From: CAZGNZ01 sp964527215
Lineage (GTDB): Bacteria > Fidelibacterota > Marinisomatia > SCGC-AAA003-L08 > JACNLC01
Reading direction: 5' to 3'
Length of the DNA stretch: 41,052 bases
Assembly (NCBI GenBank): GCA_964527215.1
Contig: CAZGNZ010000041.1
Location: forward strand, 1 to 41,052
In this document: one piece after another, positions 1 to 7,978 of the stretch
Position numbering within the stretch: the stretch's first letter is position 1
How the letters are laid out: the number at the start of each line of letters is the position of its first letter
Notes under the pieces: model-generated
Databases searched by the model: none
What the model saw: the letters and a program-made list of their open reading frames with translations, nothing else
Told to the model about the DNA's origin: nothing
Position numbers and translations under genes: made by a program

Positions 1-60
1 CTTGTAGAATCAATCATTTTCATCATCTCATTACGAAATCTCATGAAATATCCGGACTAA
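1..60 (+). repeat. End of a dispersed inverted-repeat element
   Basis: This stretch matches 27656-27715 at about 56 of 60 positions by eye. Its last 22 bases are the same terminal inverted repeat, with core CTCATGAAATATCCGG. A diverged reverse-complement copy lies at about 38395-38450. Only the right end of the element is inside the window, and it abuts the start of the first gene. It does not look coding: its frames give only short peptides that recur with the repeat. Confidence 0.75.
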
Positions 61-63
61 CCA

Positions 64-480
64 ATGGACGGAACAATGACACACACCACAAAAAGAACAG
101 TCTTAATTGTTGATGACGATCCGGATATTCTGGAACAGCTGGAAATCTACCTTTCACGAATGGAACTGGCAGTGATCTCGGCAGACAGTCAGTCAGAGGC
201 CGAACAGGTCATTGCAGGTGGACAGTCCTTTGACCTTGCCGTGCTTGATTTGATGATGGAGCACGATGACAGCGGGTTCATTCTGAGCCATAGGATCAAA
301 AAAATGAATCCCGATATTCCAGTGATCCTGCTGACAGCTGTGGCTGGCGAAACCGGGATCAAGTTTGATGCTCTCACCGGTTCCGAACGTTCGTGGATCA
401 AAGCAGACTGCGTCATGGACAAAGACATCCGCTATGAGCAGCTGAAGGGCAGCATCAACCGCCTGCTGGAGAACAAGTAA
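64..480 (+). CDS. Stand-alone response-regulator receiver protein
   Basis: This is a single CheY-like receiver domain with no output domain. The acidic cluster DDD is at residues 17-19 and the likely phospho-acceptor is Asp62 in LAVLDLMM. A TAV switch segment and a late conserved Lys follow. It resembles the receiver protein at 9335-9730: both have LD(V/L)MM followed by an acidic insert, and TAVxxxTGxxF. A second ATG 12 bases in is an equally good start. The stop overlaps the next gene by one base, so it is probably cotranscribed with the receiver-kinase and hydEG. Its partner kinase is likely that neighbour, but this is inferred from position only. Confidence 0.88.
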   Translation: MDGTMTHTTKRTVLIVDDDPDILEQLEIYLSRMELAVISADSQSEAEQVIAGGQSFDLAVLDLMMEHDDSGFILSHRIKKMNPDIPVILLTAVAGETGIKFDALTGSERSWIKADCVMDKDIRYEQLKGSINRLLENK

Positions 481-1604
481 TGGAAAATCTGCGGGTATTG
501 ATTGTTGATGATGAGCAGGGAATCCGGAGAGGAATTCGAAAAGCATTGCGCAACTATACTGTGGAGCTCAGTGATTTCGATACCAAAGTGGGATTTGACC
601 TGAGCGAAGCTGACTGCGGCAGCACGGCACTGGCGGCACTTGAACGGGAAGATTTTGATCTCATGCTGCTGGATTATAAACTGGGCGATATGACGGGGCT
701 GGATATTCTAACCCGAATCAAAAATATGCCGGTGGATGTAACCACAATTATGATAACGGCATTTGCATCTCTGGAAGTGGCTGTAAGTACGACTAAAAAC
801 GGTGCCTATGATTTCCTGGCCAAGCCTTTTGCGCCGGAAGAACTGAAATCTGTTATTAAAAAAGCGGCTCGAAGCGTTCTTGTACACCGACATGCCCAGA
901 AACTGGAAGATGAAAAACGCAAAGTCCGTTTTCAGTTTATCTCTGTTCTGGTACACGAGCTGAAAGCCCCCCTGGGCATTATCGAAGGATACCTCTATCT
1001 GCTGCAGGACCGTGTGCTGGGAGATGACGTCAATGCCTACGACAAATACATCACACGCACTATTGACCGCATGGCAGGCATGCGTAAGCTGATTTTCGAT
1101 ATACTGGATCTGACCCGGCTGGAATCCGGCCAGAAAAAGCGGGAGCTCAAGGATCTGGATATCCTGGATTTTGCCCGTGACTCCATGGAAGTGGTCTCAG
1201 AAGATGCCCGGAAAAACAATATCACCCTGAATCTTGAGGCTCCGGATCAAATTCCGTTCCATGGTGACGCCAGCGAAATGAGCATTATTTTCAACAATCT
1301 TCTGACCAATGCCGTGAAATACAATCGTGAATACGGCCGGGTGGATATCCGTTTGTCCCATAAAAGGGATGTGGTGACCATTGAAGTGCAGGACACGGGA
1401 ATTGGGATGTCGGAATCAGAACAGGAACAGCTGTTTACGGAATTTACACGCATCAAGAACGAGAAAACCAAAAACATACTCGGCAGCGGTCTGGGTCTGT
1501 CCATTCTGAAACAGCTGGCCGGATTTTATCACGGAACCATCTCCGTTAAAAGTGAACCGGATGTGGGTTCCACATTTACACTGACACTAATCGACAAGAA
1601 ATAA
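480..1604 (+). CDS. Hybrid receiver-histidine kinase (cytosolic)
   Basis: The protein is 374 aa. An N-terminal receiver domain covers about residues 1-125, with acidic pair Asp10-Asp11, Asp65 as phospho-acceptor and Lys115 in LAKPF. A short linker leads to a HisKA domain with His159 in VLVHELKAPLG. The HATPase_c domain carries the N box (NNLLTNAVKYN), G1 (DTGIGM) and G2 (GSGLGLSI). There is no transmembrane segment, so it is soluble and probably takes its input through the receiver. It starts inside the stop of the receiver gene and ends 6 bases before hydE, which suggests a role in regulating [FeFe]-hydrogenase assembly or expression. No output partner is adjacent on this strand. Confidence 0.93.
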   Translation: MENLRVLIVDDEQGIRRGIRKALRNYTVELSDFDTKVGFDLSEADCGSTALAALEREDFDLMLLDYKLGDMTGLDILTRIKNMPVDVTTIMITAFASLEVAVSTTKNGAYDFLAKPFAPEELKSVIKKAARSVLVHRHAQKLEDEKRKVRFQFISVLVHELKAPLGIIEGYLYLLQDRVLGDDVNAYDKYITRTIDRMAGMRKLIFDILDLTRLESGQKKRELKDLDILDFARDSMEVVSEDARKNNITLNLEAPDQIPFHGDASEMSIIFNNLLTNAVKYNREYGRVDIRLSHKRDVVTIEVQDTGIGMSESEQEQLFTEFTRIKNEKTKNILGSGLGLSILKQLAGFYHGTISVKSEPDVGSTFTLTLIDKK

Positions 1605-1610
1605 CACAAG

Positions 1611-2762
1611 ATGATTTTTGCTCCTCAGCTTGCCCGCTCTCAGTCCCAGATATTTGTCATGGACTGGCTCGGCACCACCGACCCTGTTCTGCTGGAGATT
1701 CTTTGGCGGATGGCCGATGAAACACGGGAACAGGGTGTGGGTGATGCAGTGCACCTGCGCGGACTGGTGGAAATTTCTAATCACTGCCGAAAAAATTGCT
1801 GCTACTGCGGCATTCGACATGCCAACCACCGGACGAACCGTTACCGAATGGAAATTGACGAGATCCTGGAGTGCGCGTTGCAGGCCGTTGATTTTGGGTA
1901 CGGTACCCTGGTGCTTCAGGCCGGAGAGGATGAGTCCATGTCCTGTTCCTGGGTTGTGGACCTGATCCATCTCATAAAAAAGGAAACCAACCTGACCATA
2001 ACCCTCAGCCTCGGCGAACAGAGTGAAGAAAACCTGTCCGCTTTTCGCAGCGCTGGTGCAGATCGCTACTTTATGAGGTTTGAGACATCCAATCAGCAGC
2101 TGTACCAGCAGCTGCATCCAAACAGTACAGGCAAACTCCCCTACCGAATCTCCCTCCTCGAGAAAATGAAATCCCTGGGGTATGAGACCGGCAGCGGCGC
2201 AATGGTTGATCTGCCGGGTCAGACCTACCGGGACATCTGCACTGATCTTCAATTAATTGGCAAATTGGAAATGGATATGGTTGGGTTGGGTCCTTTTATT
2301 CCCCACCCGGATACTCCCCTTGGAAAGCATCCTGAAAAATTCGGACCGCGTCTGGCGGCCGATCCCGTGCAGCAGGAACTGCTGACCTGCAAAATGACGG
2401 CACTGCTTCGAATTTTATACCCGGATATCAATATCCCGGCGACCACGGCTTCTGCAACGCTGAATCCGGCAGACGGTACCGAGAAAATGCTTCGCTGCGG
2501 GGCCAATGTGATTATGCCCAATTTGACCCCCAATCACTATCGCAGAAAATATGATATTTATCCCGGAAAAGCCGGCGCTGATGCCGATACAACTGAACAG
2601 CATCAGCAGATCCTGGATATCATCAGGAATGCCGGACGAACGGTGGGAACCGGACCGGGATCATCTCGTCATTATCAGAAAAATCGGAAAAATCCGGGAA
2701 ACACACACCATGAAATCACTTCCAGAACCAGTCAACAGTCCCCATGCAGTCGATTTTATTGA
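1611..2762 (+). CDS. hydE: [FeFe]-hydrogenase H-cluster maturase HydE (radical SAM)
   Basis: HydE is one of two radical-SAM enzymes that help build the diiron subcluster of [FeFe] hydrogenase. The radical-SAM motif is CRKNCCYC (CX3CX2C) at about residues 60-67. It is followed by the HydE-type segment RYRM and by LVLQAGED, GLGPFIPHPDTPL and a C-terminal PNLTPNHYRRKY block. At 383 aa it is somewhat longer than typical HydE (about 350); the extra tail overlaps hydG by 53 bases and has no recognisable domain. The start is 6 bases after the kinase stop and has only a weak ribosome-binding site, which fits translational coupling. No [FeFe] hydrogenase catalytic subunit is in the window. Confidence 0.93.
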   Translation: MIFAPQLARSQSQIFVMDWLGTTDPVLLEILWRMADETREQGVGDAVHLRGLVEISNHCRKNCCYCGIRHANHRTNRYRMEIDEILECALQAVDFGYGTLVLQAGEDESMSCSWVVDLIHLIKKETNLTITLSLGEQSEENLSAFRSAGADRYFMRFETSNQQLYQQLHPNSTGKLPYRISLLEKMKSLGYETGSGAMVDLPGQTYRDICTDLQLIGKLEMDMVGLGPFIPHPDTPLGKHPEKFGPRLAADPVQQELLTCKMTALLRILYPDINIPATTASATLNPADGTEKMLRCGANVIMPNLTPNHYRRKYDIYPGKAGADADTTEQHQQILDIIRNAGRTVGTGPGSSRHYQKNRKNPGNTHHEITSRTSQQSPCSRFY

Positions 2763-4134
2763 CGATGCCAAACTTGAATCACTGATAGATTTACCAGTGC
2801 CGGATTCATCGGAAGTTCGCGATATTCTGGAAAAATGCCGGTCACTCACCCCTCTCACCCCGGAAGAAACAGCCGTTCTGGTCCGCACCCGCGATGAAGA
2901 CCTTGTTGAATCCATGTTTGAAACTGCCCGAGAGCTGAAACGCCGGGTGTACGGCAACCGCATTGTGCTGTTCGCTCCGCTCTATGTGGGAAACGAATGC
3001 ATCAACGACTGCCGCTACTGCGGCTTCCGGCGCTCCAACCCCGACGCAGACCGGCGCACACTGGACATGGATGAAATCAAGAAACAGGTATCCGCCCTGG
3101 AAAAAGAAGGACACAAGCGGCTGATCATGGTGTTTGGTGAACACCCTCGGTACACCGCCGACTTTATTGCGGAGTCTGTGGAAACGGTTTACACCGTGAA
3201 GGAAGGCCGCGGCGACATCCGCCGCATCAATATCAACGCCGCGCCGCTGGATGCGGAAGGGTATGCCCGGGTCAAACAGGCCGGGATCGGCACCTACCAG
3301 GTGTTCCAGGAAACGTACCATCATCAAACCTATAACAAGGTGCATCCCAGGAATACCCGCAAAGGCAATTATCTATATCGCCTGGATTCCCATAACCGGG
3401 CCATGACAGCCGGTGTGGATGATGTGGGTATTGGAGCATTGTTCGGACTGCATGACTGGCGATTTGAAGTGCTGGCTCTTGTGAGTCATGCCCGTTTTCT
3501 CATGGACACATTCAATGTGGGACCTCATACCATCAGTTTTCCGCGTCTGAGACCGGCAGACGGTGTGGACCTCAGCGGTTTTTCTATGGTGTCGGACAGC
3601 GAATTCAAAAAACTCATCGCTGTTCTGCGGCTGGCAGTTCCTTACACCGGAATGATTCTGACGGCTCGGGAACCGGCTGAAATTCGGCGGGAGGTCATGT
3701 CTTTCGGCGTATCGCAGATTGATGCGGGCAGCCGAATCGATCTTGGGGGGTACACGGAAGCGGGTGACGCGCAGGTACATCACCGGGAGCAGTTTGAGCT
3801 GGGCGATGTCCGGTCGCTGGATGTTATTCTGGGTGAACTGGTGGAGGATGGTTACATTCCCAGTTTCTGCACATCCTGCTATCGTCTCGGCCGAACGGGA
3901 GAACATTTCATGGAATTTGCCATCCCCGGTTTTATCGAACAGTTCTGCACCCCCAATGCGCTGCTTACATTCATGGAATATCTGACGGATTACGCATCAC
4001 CGGACACCCGCCGGACCGGGCTTGAACGCATTCAGAAGGAATTAGGAAAAATCCAGCCGGGTCCGCTGAAGGACAAAATCAATGATCGTCTCAGGCAGAT
4101 ACAGGAAACCGAAACCAGGGATTTGTATTTTTAA
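2710..4134 (+). CDS. hydG: [FeFe]-hydrogenase maturase HydG (tyrosine lyase, radical SAM)
   Basis: HydG cleaves tyrosine to supply the CO and CN ligands of the H-cluster. The radical-SAM motif CINDCRYC (CX3CX2C) is present. The C-terminal auxiliary-cluster motif is CX2CX22C, starting at CTSCYRLGRTGEHF and closing at the Cys before TPNALL. These two motifs together separate HydG from ThiH. I chose the ATG at 2710 because it gives 474 aa with a family-like N-terminus; an in-frame ATG at 2551 would lie deep inside hydE. The gene therefore overlaps hydE by 53 bases in another frame. It is followed 46 bases later by hydF. Confidence 0.95.
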   Translation: MKSLPEPVNSPHAVDFIDDAKLESLIDLPVPDSSEVRDILEKCRSLTPLTPEETAVLVRTRDEDLVESMFETARELKRRVYGNRIVLFAPLYVGNECINDCRYCGFRRSNPDADRRTLDMDEIKKQVSALEKEGHKRLIMVFGEHPRYTADFIAESVETVYTVKEGRGDIRRININAAPLDAEGYARVKQAGIGTYQVFQETYHHQTYNKVHPRNTRKGNYLYRLDSHNRAMTAGVDDVGIGALFGLHDWRFEVLALVSHARFLMDTFNVGPHTISFPRLRPADGVDLSGFSMVSDSEFKKLIAVLRLAVPYTGMILTAREPAEIRREVMSFGVSQIDAGSRIDLGGYTEAGDAQVHHREQFELGDVRSLDVILGELVEDGYIPSFCTSCYRLGRTGEHFMEFAIPGFIEQFCTPNALLTFMEYLTDYASPDTRRTGLERIQKELGKIQPGPLKDKINDRLRQIQETETRDLYF

Positions 4135-4180
4135 CCCAAAGGTCCCTTCGGTCAGTTAAATTAGTTACTCAGGAATCAGC

Positions 4181-5386
4181 ATGCAGAAAACACCTCAGGG
4201 ATTCAGAATTCACATTGGATTTTTAGGAAAACGGAATGTGGGAAAATCATCGCTGATCAATGCCCTTACCCGGCAGCAGATATCATTGGTATCGGACACG
4301 CCGGGTACCACTACAGATCCCGTGAACAAAGCCATGGAGCTGCAGCCTCTGGGGCCGGTGATGCTCATTGATACTGCCGGACTGGATGATGTGGGCGAGC
4401 TGGGCAGGCAGCGGATCGCGCGCACTCGAAAAGTGCTTAACCGTCTGGATCTGGCCATTCTGGTGGCTGTGGAATCGGAATGGGATCATTATGAGGATGA
4501 GCTGGCGGCAGAGCTGGTCCGCCGGAAGTTGCCGTTTGTTGTCGTAATGAACAAGTCGGATCAGACGAACGGTGGAACCGCTTCCGGTTCGGGACTGAAG
4601 GATATTTCTGCCCCTGTTGTCCGCACCTCCACCACTGTTCAGACAGGGATTGATGAACTGCGGGAAACTCTGAAGCGGACGGTTCCCCCTCACCTGCGCC
4701 ATCAGAACCAGATTTTCGGCGGGCTGGTGGAAAAAGGAGATGTCATTGTGCTGGTGACGCCCATTGATTCGGAAGCGCCCACCGGTCGAATGATTCTTCC
4801 CCAGGTGCAGGCCATTCGGGATACGCTTGATAATGACTGCTGGTGTGTGGTGGCCAAGGAAACGGAACTGGAAGCGGTGCTGAATGAATTGAAAAATCCG
4901 CCGGCACTGGTGGTGACGGATTCACAAGCCTTTCAGGAAGTGAATGCAGTGATACCGCCGGACGTGGCGCTGACGTCTTTTTCCATCCTTTTTGCCCGTA
5001 TGAAGGGTGACCTGAAAGAAATGGCAGCCGGAGCCCTGGCCATAGATACACTGAAGGCAGGAGATGAAGTGCTGATTGCTGAAGCCTGCTGTCACCATCC
5101 CAATGAAGAAGATATCGGTCGGGTAAAGATACCCCGCTGGCTGCAGACAGTGGTGGGCGGTGAACTGAAATTCACCTGGATTCAGGGCCATGACTTTCCG
5201 GAAGACCTCTCCCGTTTCCGGCTGATCGTGCACTGCGGCGCCTGTACCCTCAACAGCCGGGAGGTTCTGAACCGGCTCCATGAAGCCGGCGGCCAGAATG
5301 TGCCCATGACCAATTACGGCCTGACCATCGCCCATTCCCTGGGCATCCTGAAACGGGCCCTGGAGCCGTTCCCGGAAATCTGCTGA
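4181..5386 (+). CDS. hydF: [FeFe]-hydrogenase maturation GTPase/scaffold HydF
   Basis: HydF is the scaffold on which the diiron subcluster is assembled before transfer to HydA. The N-terminal GTPase domain has the P-loop GKRNVGKSS, the G2/G3 region with DTAGLDD, and NKSD. The C-terminal cluster-binding domain carries EACCHH and, about 47 residues on, HCGAC, which matches the family's CxH...HCxxC ligand pattern. It is 401 aa, normal for the family. The start follows an AGGA ribosome-binding site. It is the last gene of the hydEGF set, so all three maturases are present while their hydrogenase must lie elsewhere, possibly just upstream of the window. Confidence 0.95.
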   Translation: MQKTPQGFRIHIGFLGKRNVGKSSLINALTRQQISLVSDTPGTTTDPVNKAMELQPLGPVMLIDTAGLDDVGELGRQRIARTRKVLNRLDLAILVAVESEWDHYEDELAAELVRRKLPFVVVMNKSDQTNGGTASGSGLKDISAPVVRTSTTVQTGIDELRETLKRTVPPHLRHQNQIFGGLVEKGDVIVLVTPIDSEAPTGRMILPQVQAIRDTLDNDCWCVVAKETELEAVLNELKNPPALVVTDSQAFQEVNAVIPPDVALTSFSILFARMKGDLKEMAAGALAIDTLKAGDEVLIAEACCHHPNEEDIGRVKIPRWLQTVVGGELKFTWIQGHDFPEDLSRFRLIVHCGACTLNSREVLNRLHEAGGQNVPMTNYGLTIAHSLGILKRALEPFPEIC

Positions 5387-5471
5387 CGCAGATCAACCCA
5401 TCTGATTAATCCAAGCTTCCTTAAACGCGCTATTTTTTTGATTATTTCGTCATCATAACGACAGAATTATT

Positions 5472-5714
5472 ATGAAATCCAGCCGAATGATTTTCGATTC
5501 GGCAGAAAAAAGTATGATATACGGGAAGGCGGTGCTGCTTCCTGGTCCGCGCCGAGTAGGCAAAACAGTCTTGCTGCAGGATATCGCTGAGCAGACAAAT
5601 CTTGTATTTTCGCTCCTGGATGGTGATGATCCCCAGGTCAGGGATTTCATGGAATCTGCCGGCGGAGTTCTCATTGGTACATCAGGGAAACTGTCTGGAC
5701 TGGATGACATTTGA
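5472..5714 (+). pseudogene. Truncated AAA-type ATPase (DUF4143-like) remnant
   Basis: Only the first 80 residues of an ATPase are present. LLPGPRRVGKTVLLQ is a clear Walker A loop of the kind found in AAA_14/DUF4143 proteins, which normally run to about 380-420 aa. The frame stops at a TGA just after GLDDI, where intact proteins continue to the Walker B motif. I see no continuation in any frame before the opposing gene. The bases after the stop (TTGAATCCGCC) resemble the inner hairpin of the dispersed repeat at 38472-38558. The ORF is most simply a gene fragment left by deletion or insertion. Confidence 0.7.
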
Positions 5715-5850
5715 ATCCGCCGGTTGGCAGGTTTTTAATTCGTCTCCTGACGGACAAGTGTAAGTGGGTTCTGGTGAATTACAGCAGCTTAAACCGTGTT
5801 ACCACTATTACACCCTGCACTGTTTGTCCATTGACCATTCACTGACGGTT

Positions 5851-7206
5851 TCATCCCTTTTTCCGAATTCCCAGTTCCTTCAGCTTGCGGGACAGATTCG
5901 GCTGAGCCATGCCCAGCAGTTCAGCGACAGCGCTGATGTTCCAGCCGTTTTTTTCCAGCTGCCGGGTAAGGAATTCCACTTCAAATTCTTTTTTGGCTGC
6001 TGAAAAATTTTGTGCTTCCATGAAGTGAAAGTCATCATGAAGGCTGCCGTCCGACTGGATATGGGGTTGGATGTCGCTGTCATTGATTTCCAGTCCGCTG
6101 GTGAGGATATACAACCGTTCGATGAGATTGCGCATTTCGCGCACATTGCCGGGGAATGCATAATTCTGCAGCAGCCTCGAAGCGCTTTCCGAGAGATGTT
6201 TCAGGGGCATTTTCAGTTCCACGGAAAAATGCTGCAGAAAGTACTCGGCCAGTTCCAGAATATCACCGTTGCGGTCTCTCAGCGGCGGCACAATGATGGG
6301 CAGTACATTCAGCCGGTAGAACAGATCTTCCCGGAAAGTACCCTCTTTGATCATGTTCTCAAGATCCTTGTGGGTGGCTGCCATAATGCGCACATCGATA
6401 TCAATGGTTTGCTGTCCGCCGACCCGCTCAAAGGTACCCTCCTGTATTACGCGCAGTACCTTGGCCTGCGTTTCCATGGTCATGTCGCCGATCTCATCGA
6501 GGAATAAAGTCCCTTTGTTGGCCAGTTCCAGCTTTCCCAGTTTCCGCTTTTCAGCGCCGGTGAACGCCCCCTTTTCATATCCGAACAGCTCGCTTTCCAC
6601 CAGTTCTGAAGGCAGTGCAGCAGAATTGAAGGCGATAAAGGCCCGGTTGGCTCGGGAAGATCTTTCATGGATGGCCCAGGCCACCAGTTCCTTGCCGGTC
6701 CCGCTCTCACCGCGGATCAGTACTTTGGTATCCATCGGTGCCACCCGATCAATAATGTCTTTAACAGACTGAATCTGAGGAGAACTGCCGATCATGCGGT
6801 ATTTCACGGCAATGTTGCTGTCCACCTGGGCCGCTTTGCTTTTCAGGGTATGGCGTTCCCGAATATTCCGCAGCGCCGTCAGGATCTTTGCCATGGACAG
6901 GGGTTTTTCCAGAAAATCATAAGCCCCAAGCTTTACGGCTTCCACGGCGGTTTCGATGCCGCTGTGACCGGAGATGACCAGCACATCCGTATCAATGCCC
7001 ATTTTTTTGATATTCCGGAATACCTCAATGCCGTTCATTCCAGGCAGTTTGACATCCAGAATGATCAGATCAAAATTCAGTTTCTCCAGTTTGCTGAGTG
7101 CTTTTTCCCCGCTGTCCACGCTGACAACTTCAAACCCCTCATCGGTGAGTATATTGGTCAGGGTAAACCGGATATTTTTTTCATCGTCTACGATCAGGAT
7201 ACGCAT
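5851..7206 (-). CDS. NtrC-family sigma-54 response regulator
   Basis: This is a three-domain transcriptional activator of 451 aa. The receiver has Asp51 as acceptor and Lys101 in LEKP. The AAA+ sigma-54 interaction domain has the Walker A GESGTGKE at about 166-173 and an intact GAFTGA loop at about 213-218. The C-terminus is a Fis-type helix-turn-helix (NISAVAELLGMAQPNLSRKLK). It has an AGAGGA ribosome-binding site. It is the last gene of the signalling block downstream of the [NiFe] hydrogenase, and the membrane kinase at 7971-9338 is the likeliest phosphodonor. Targets are unknown. I found no convincing -24/-12 promoter in the hydrogenase intergenic region by eye. Confidence 0.95.
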   Translation of the reverse strand: MRILIVDDEKNIRFTLTNILTDEGFEVVSVDSGEKALSKLEKLNFDLIILDVKLPGMNGIEVFRNIKKMGIDTDVLVISGHSGIETAVEAVKLGAYDFLEKPLSMAKILTALRNIRERHTLKSKAAQVDSNIAVKYRMIGSSPQIQSVKDIIDRVAPMDTKVLIRGESGTGKELVAWAIHERSSRANRAFIAFNSAALPSELVESELFGYEKGAFTGAEKRKLGKLELANKGTLFLDEIGDMTMETQAKVLRVIQEGTFERVGGQQTIDIDVRIMAATHKDLENMIKEGTFREDLFYRLNVLPIIVPPLRDRNGDILELAEYFLQHFSVELKMPLKHLSESASRLLQNYAFPGNVREMRNLIERLYILTSGLEINDSDIQPHIQSDGSLHDDFHFMEAQNFSAAKKEFEVEFLTRQLEKNGWNISAVAELLGMAQPNLSRKLKELGIRKKG

Positions 7207-7495
7207 GTTTTTGTCCTCTAATTCATAATTGCCGGTGCTGACACCGGGTGCTTCCGGATTCCTTGGTTGAAATTCTGTGAATTATCAGTAATCCGGCCGT
7301 CTAAAATTGGATCAGATTCGGATATGGCTGCAATGAAAGATATGAGGCGGCAAATTTGAAGTGGAAATTGGAATGTTGAAACAAGGTTTCAGAAGAAGGG
7401 TTCGATCACACATAAATTCAGCTGCAGCAACGGTTGATACACAAACATGTGACCGGCAAAAACCCTTTTGAGTAGTCAAACTTTTCTTTGGGGTA
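7207..7495 (-). other. Non-coding gap upstream of the NtrC-type gene
   Basis: This is 289 bases without a supported gene. A perfect 6-bp stem, CCGGTG/CACCGG with a CTGA loop, lies at 7232-7247, about 25 bases upstream of the activator's start codon. It could be a leader hairpin or a weak terminator for the upstream ACT gene. There is no U tract, so I do not call it a terminator. Confidence 0.35.
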
Positions 7496-7978
7496 TCAAT
7501 ATTCCGGAAATTCGAAAGAATCGTGAATAATTTCTCTGGTGCGCTTTGCATTTTTGGATTCGATGACGCAGGTGATACTGTTCACAGACGTGGAAATGCC
7601 GATGATGTTGATACCCTGGGATCCGAGGGCCTGACACAGGATAGTGGCGATGGAATGGCGTTCGGCAAAATGGGGACCGTACAGCGTAACCATTTCAACA
7701 ATGGGAATGCGCTTGATGCGGCCCGGCTTTATTTTTTCCGTCACTTCAACTTCGATTTCATCCATCAAAGGACAGAATTGGGAGGAAGTACAAACCGTTA
7801 TTGCGCCCATTCCTTTGGTGGTTTCACTTTGACTGATAAATTCCAGGGACATATTGCGGTCGCTGAAGATTTTAAAGATAGCGGCTGCGCGTCCCGGCTG
7901 GTGCGGCACACCGATTATCTGCATCATACATAATTCTTTGCGGGAAAAAATTCCGCCCACTTTGATTTTATCAGACAT
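7496..7978 (-). CDS. Tandem ACT-domain protein (aspartokinase regulatory-domain type)
   Basis: The protein is about 160 aa and consists of two ACT-like modules. The first (IGVPHQPGRAAAIFKIFSDR) and the second (ILCQALGSQGINIIGIST) match the small-molecule-binding domains at the C-terminus of aspartate kinases, but no kinase domain is attached. I start it at MSDKIKVGG because this ATG overlaps the kinase stop by 8 bases, whereas the longer ORF runs deep into the kinase gene. It sits between a sensor kinase and a sigma-54 activator. A ligand-sensing role in that pathway is plausible but inferred; the ligand is unknown. Confidence 0.8.
   Translation of the reverse strand: MSDKIKVGGIFSRKELCMMQIIGVPHQPGRAAAIFKIFSDRNMSLEFISQSETTKGMGAITVCTSSQFCPLMDEIEVEVTEKIKPGRIKRIPIVEMVTLYGPHFAERHSIATILCQALGSQGINIIGISTSVNSITCVIESKNAKRTREIIHDSFEFPEY

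Noticed and set aside
1587..2252. A 221-residue minus-strand ORF opposite hydE
   Set aside because: It lies wholly against the conserved radical-SAM gene and has no recognisable domain.
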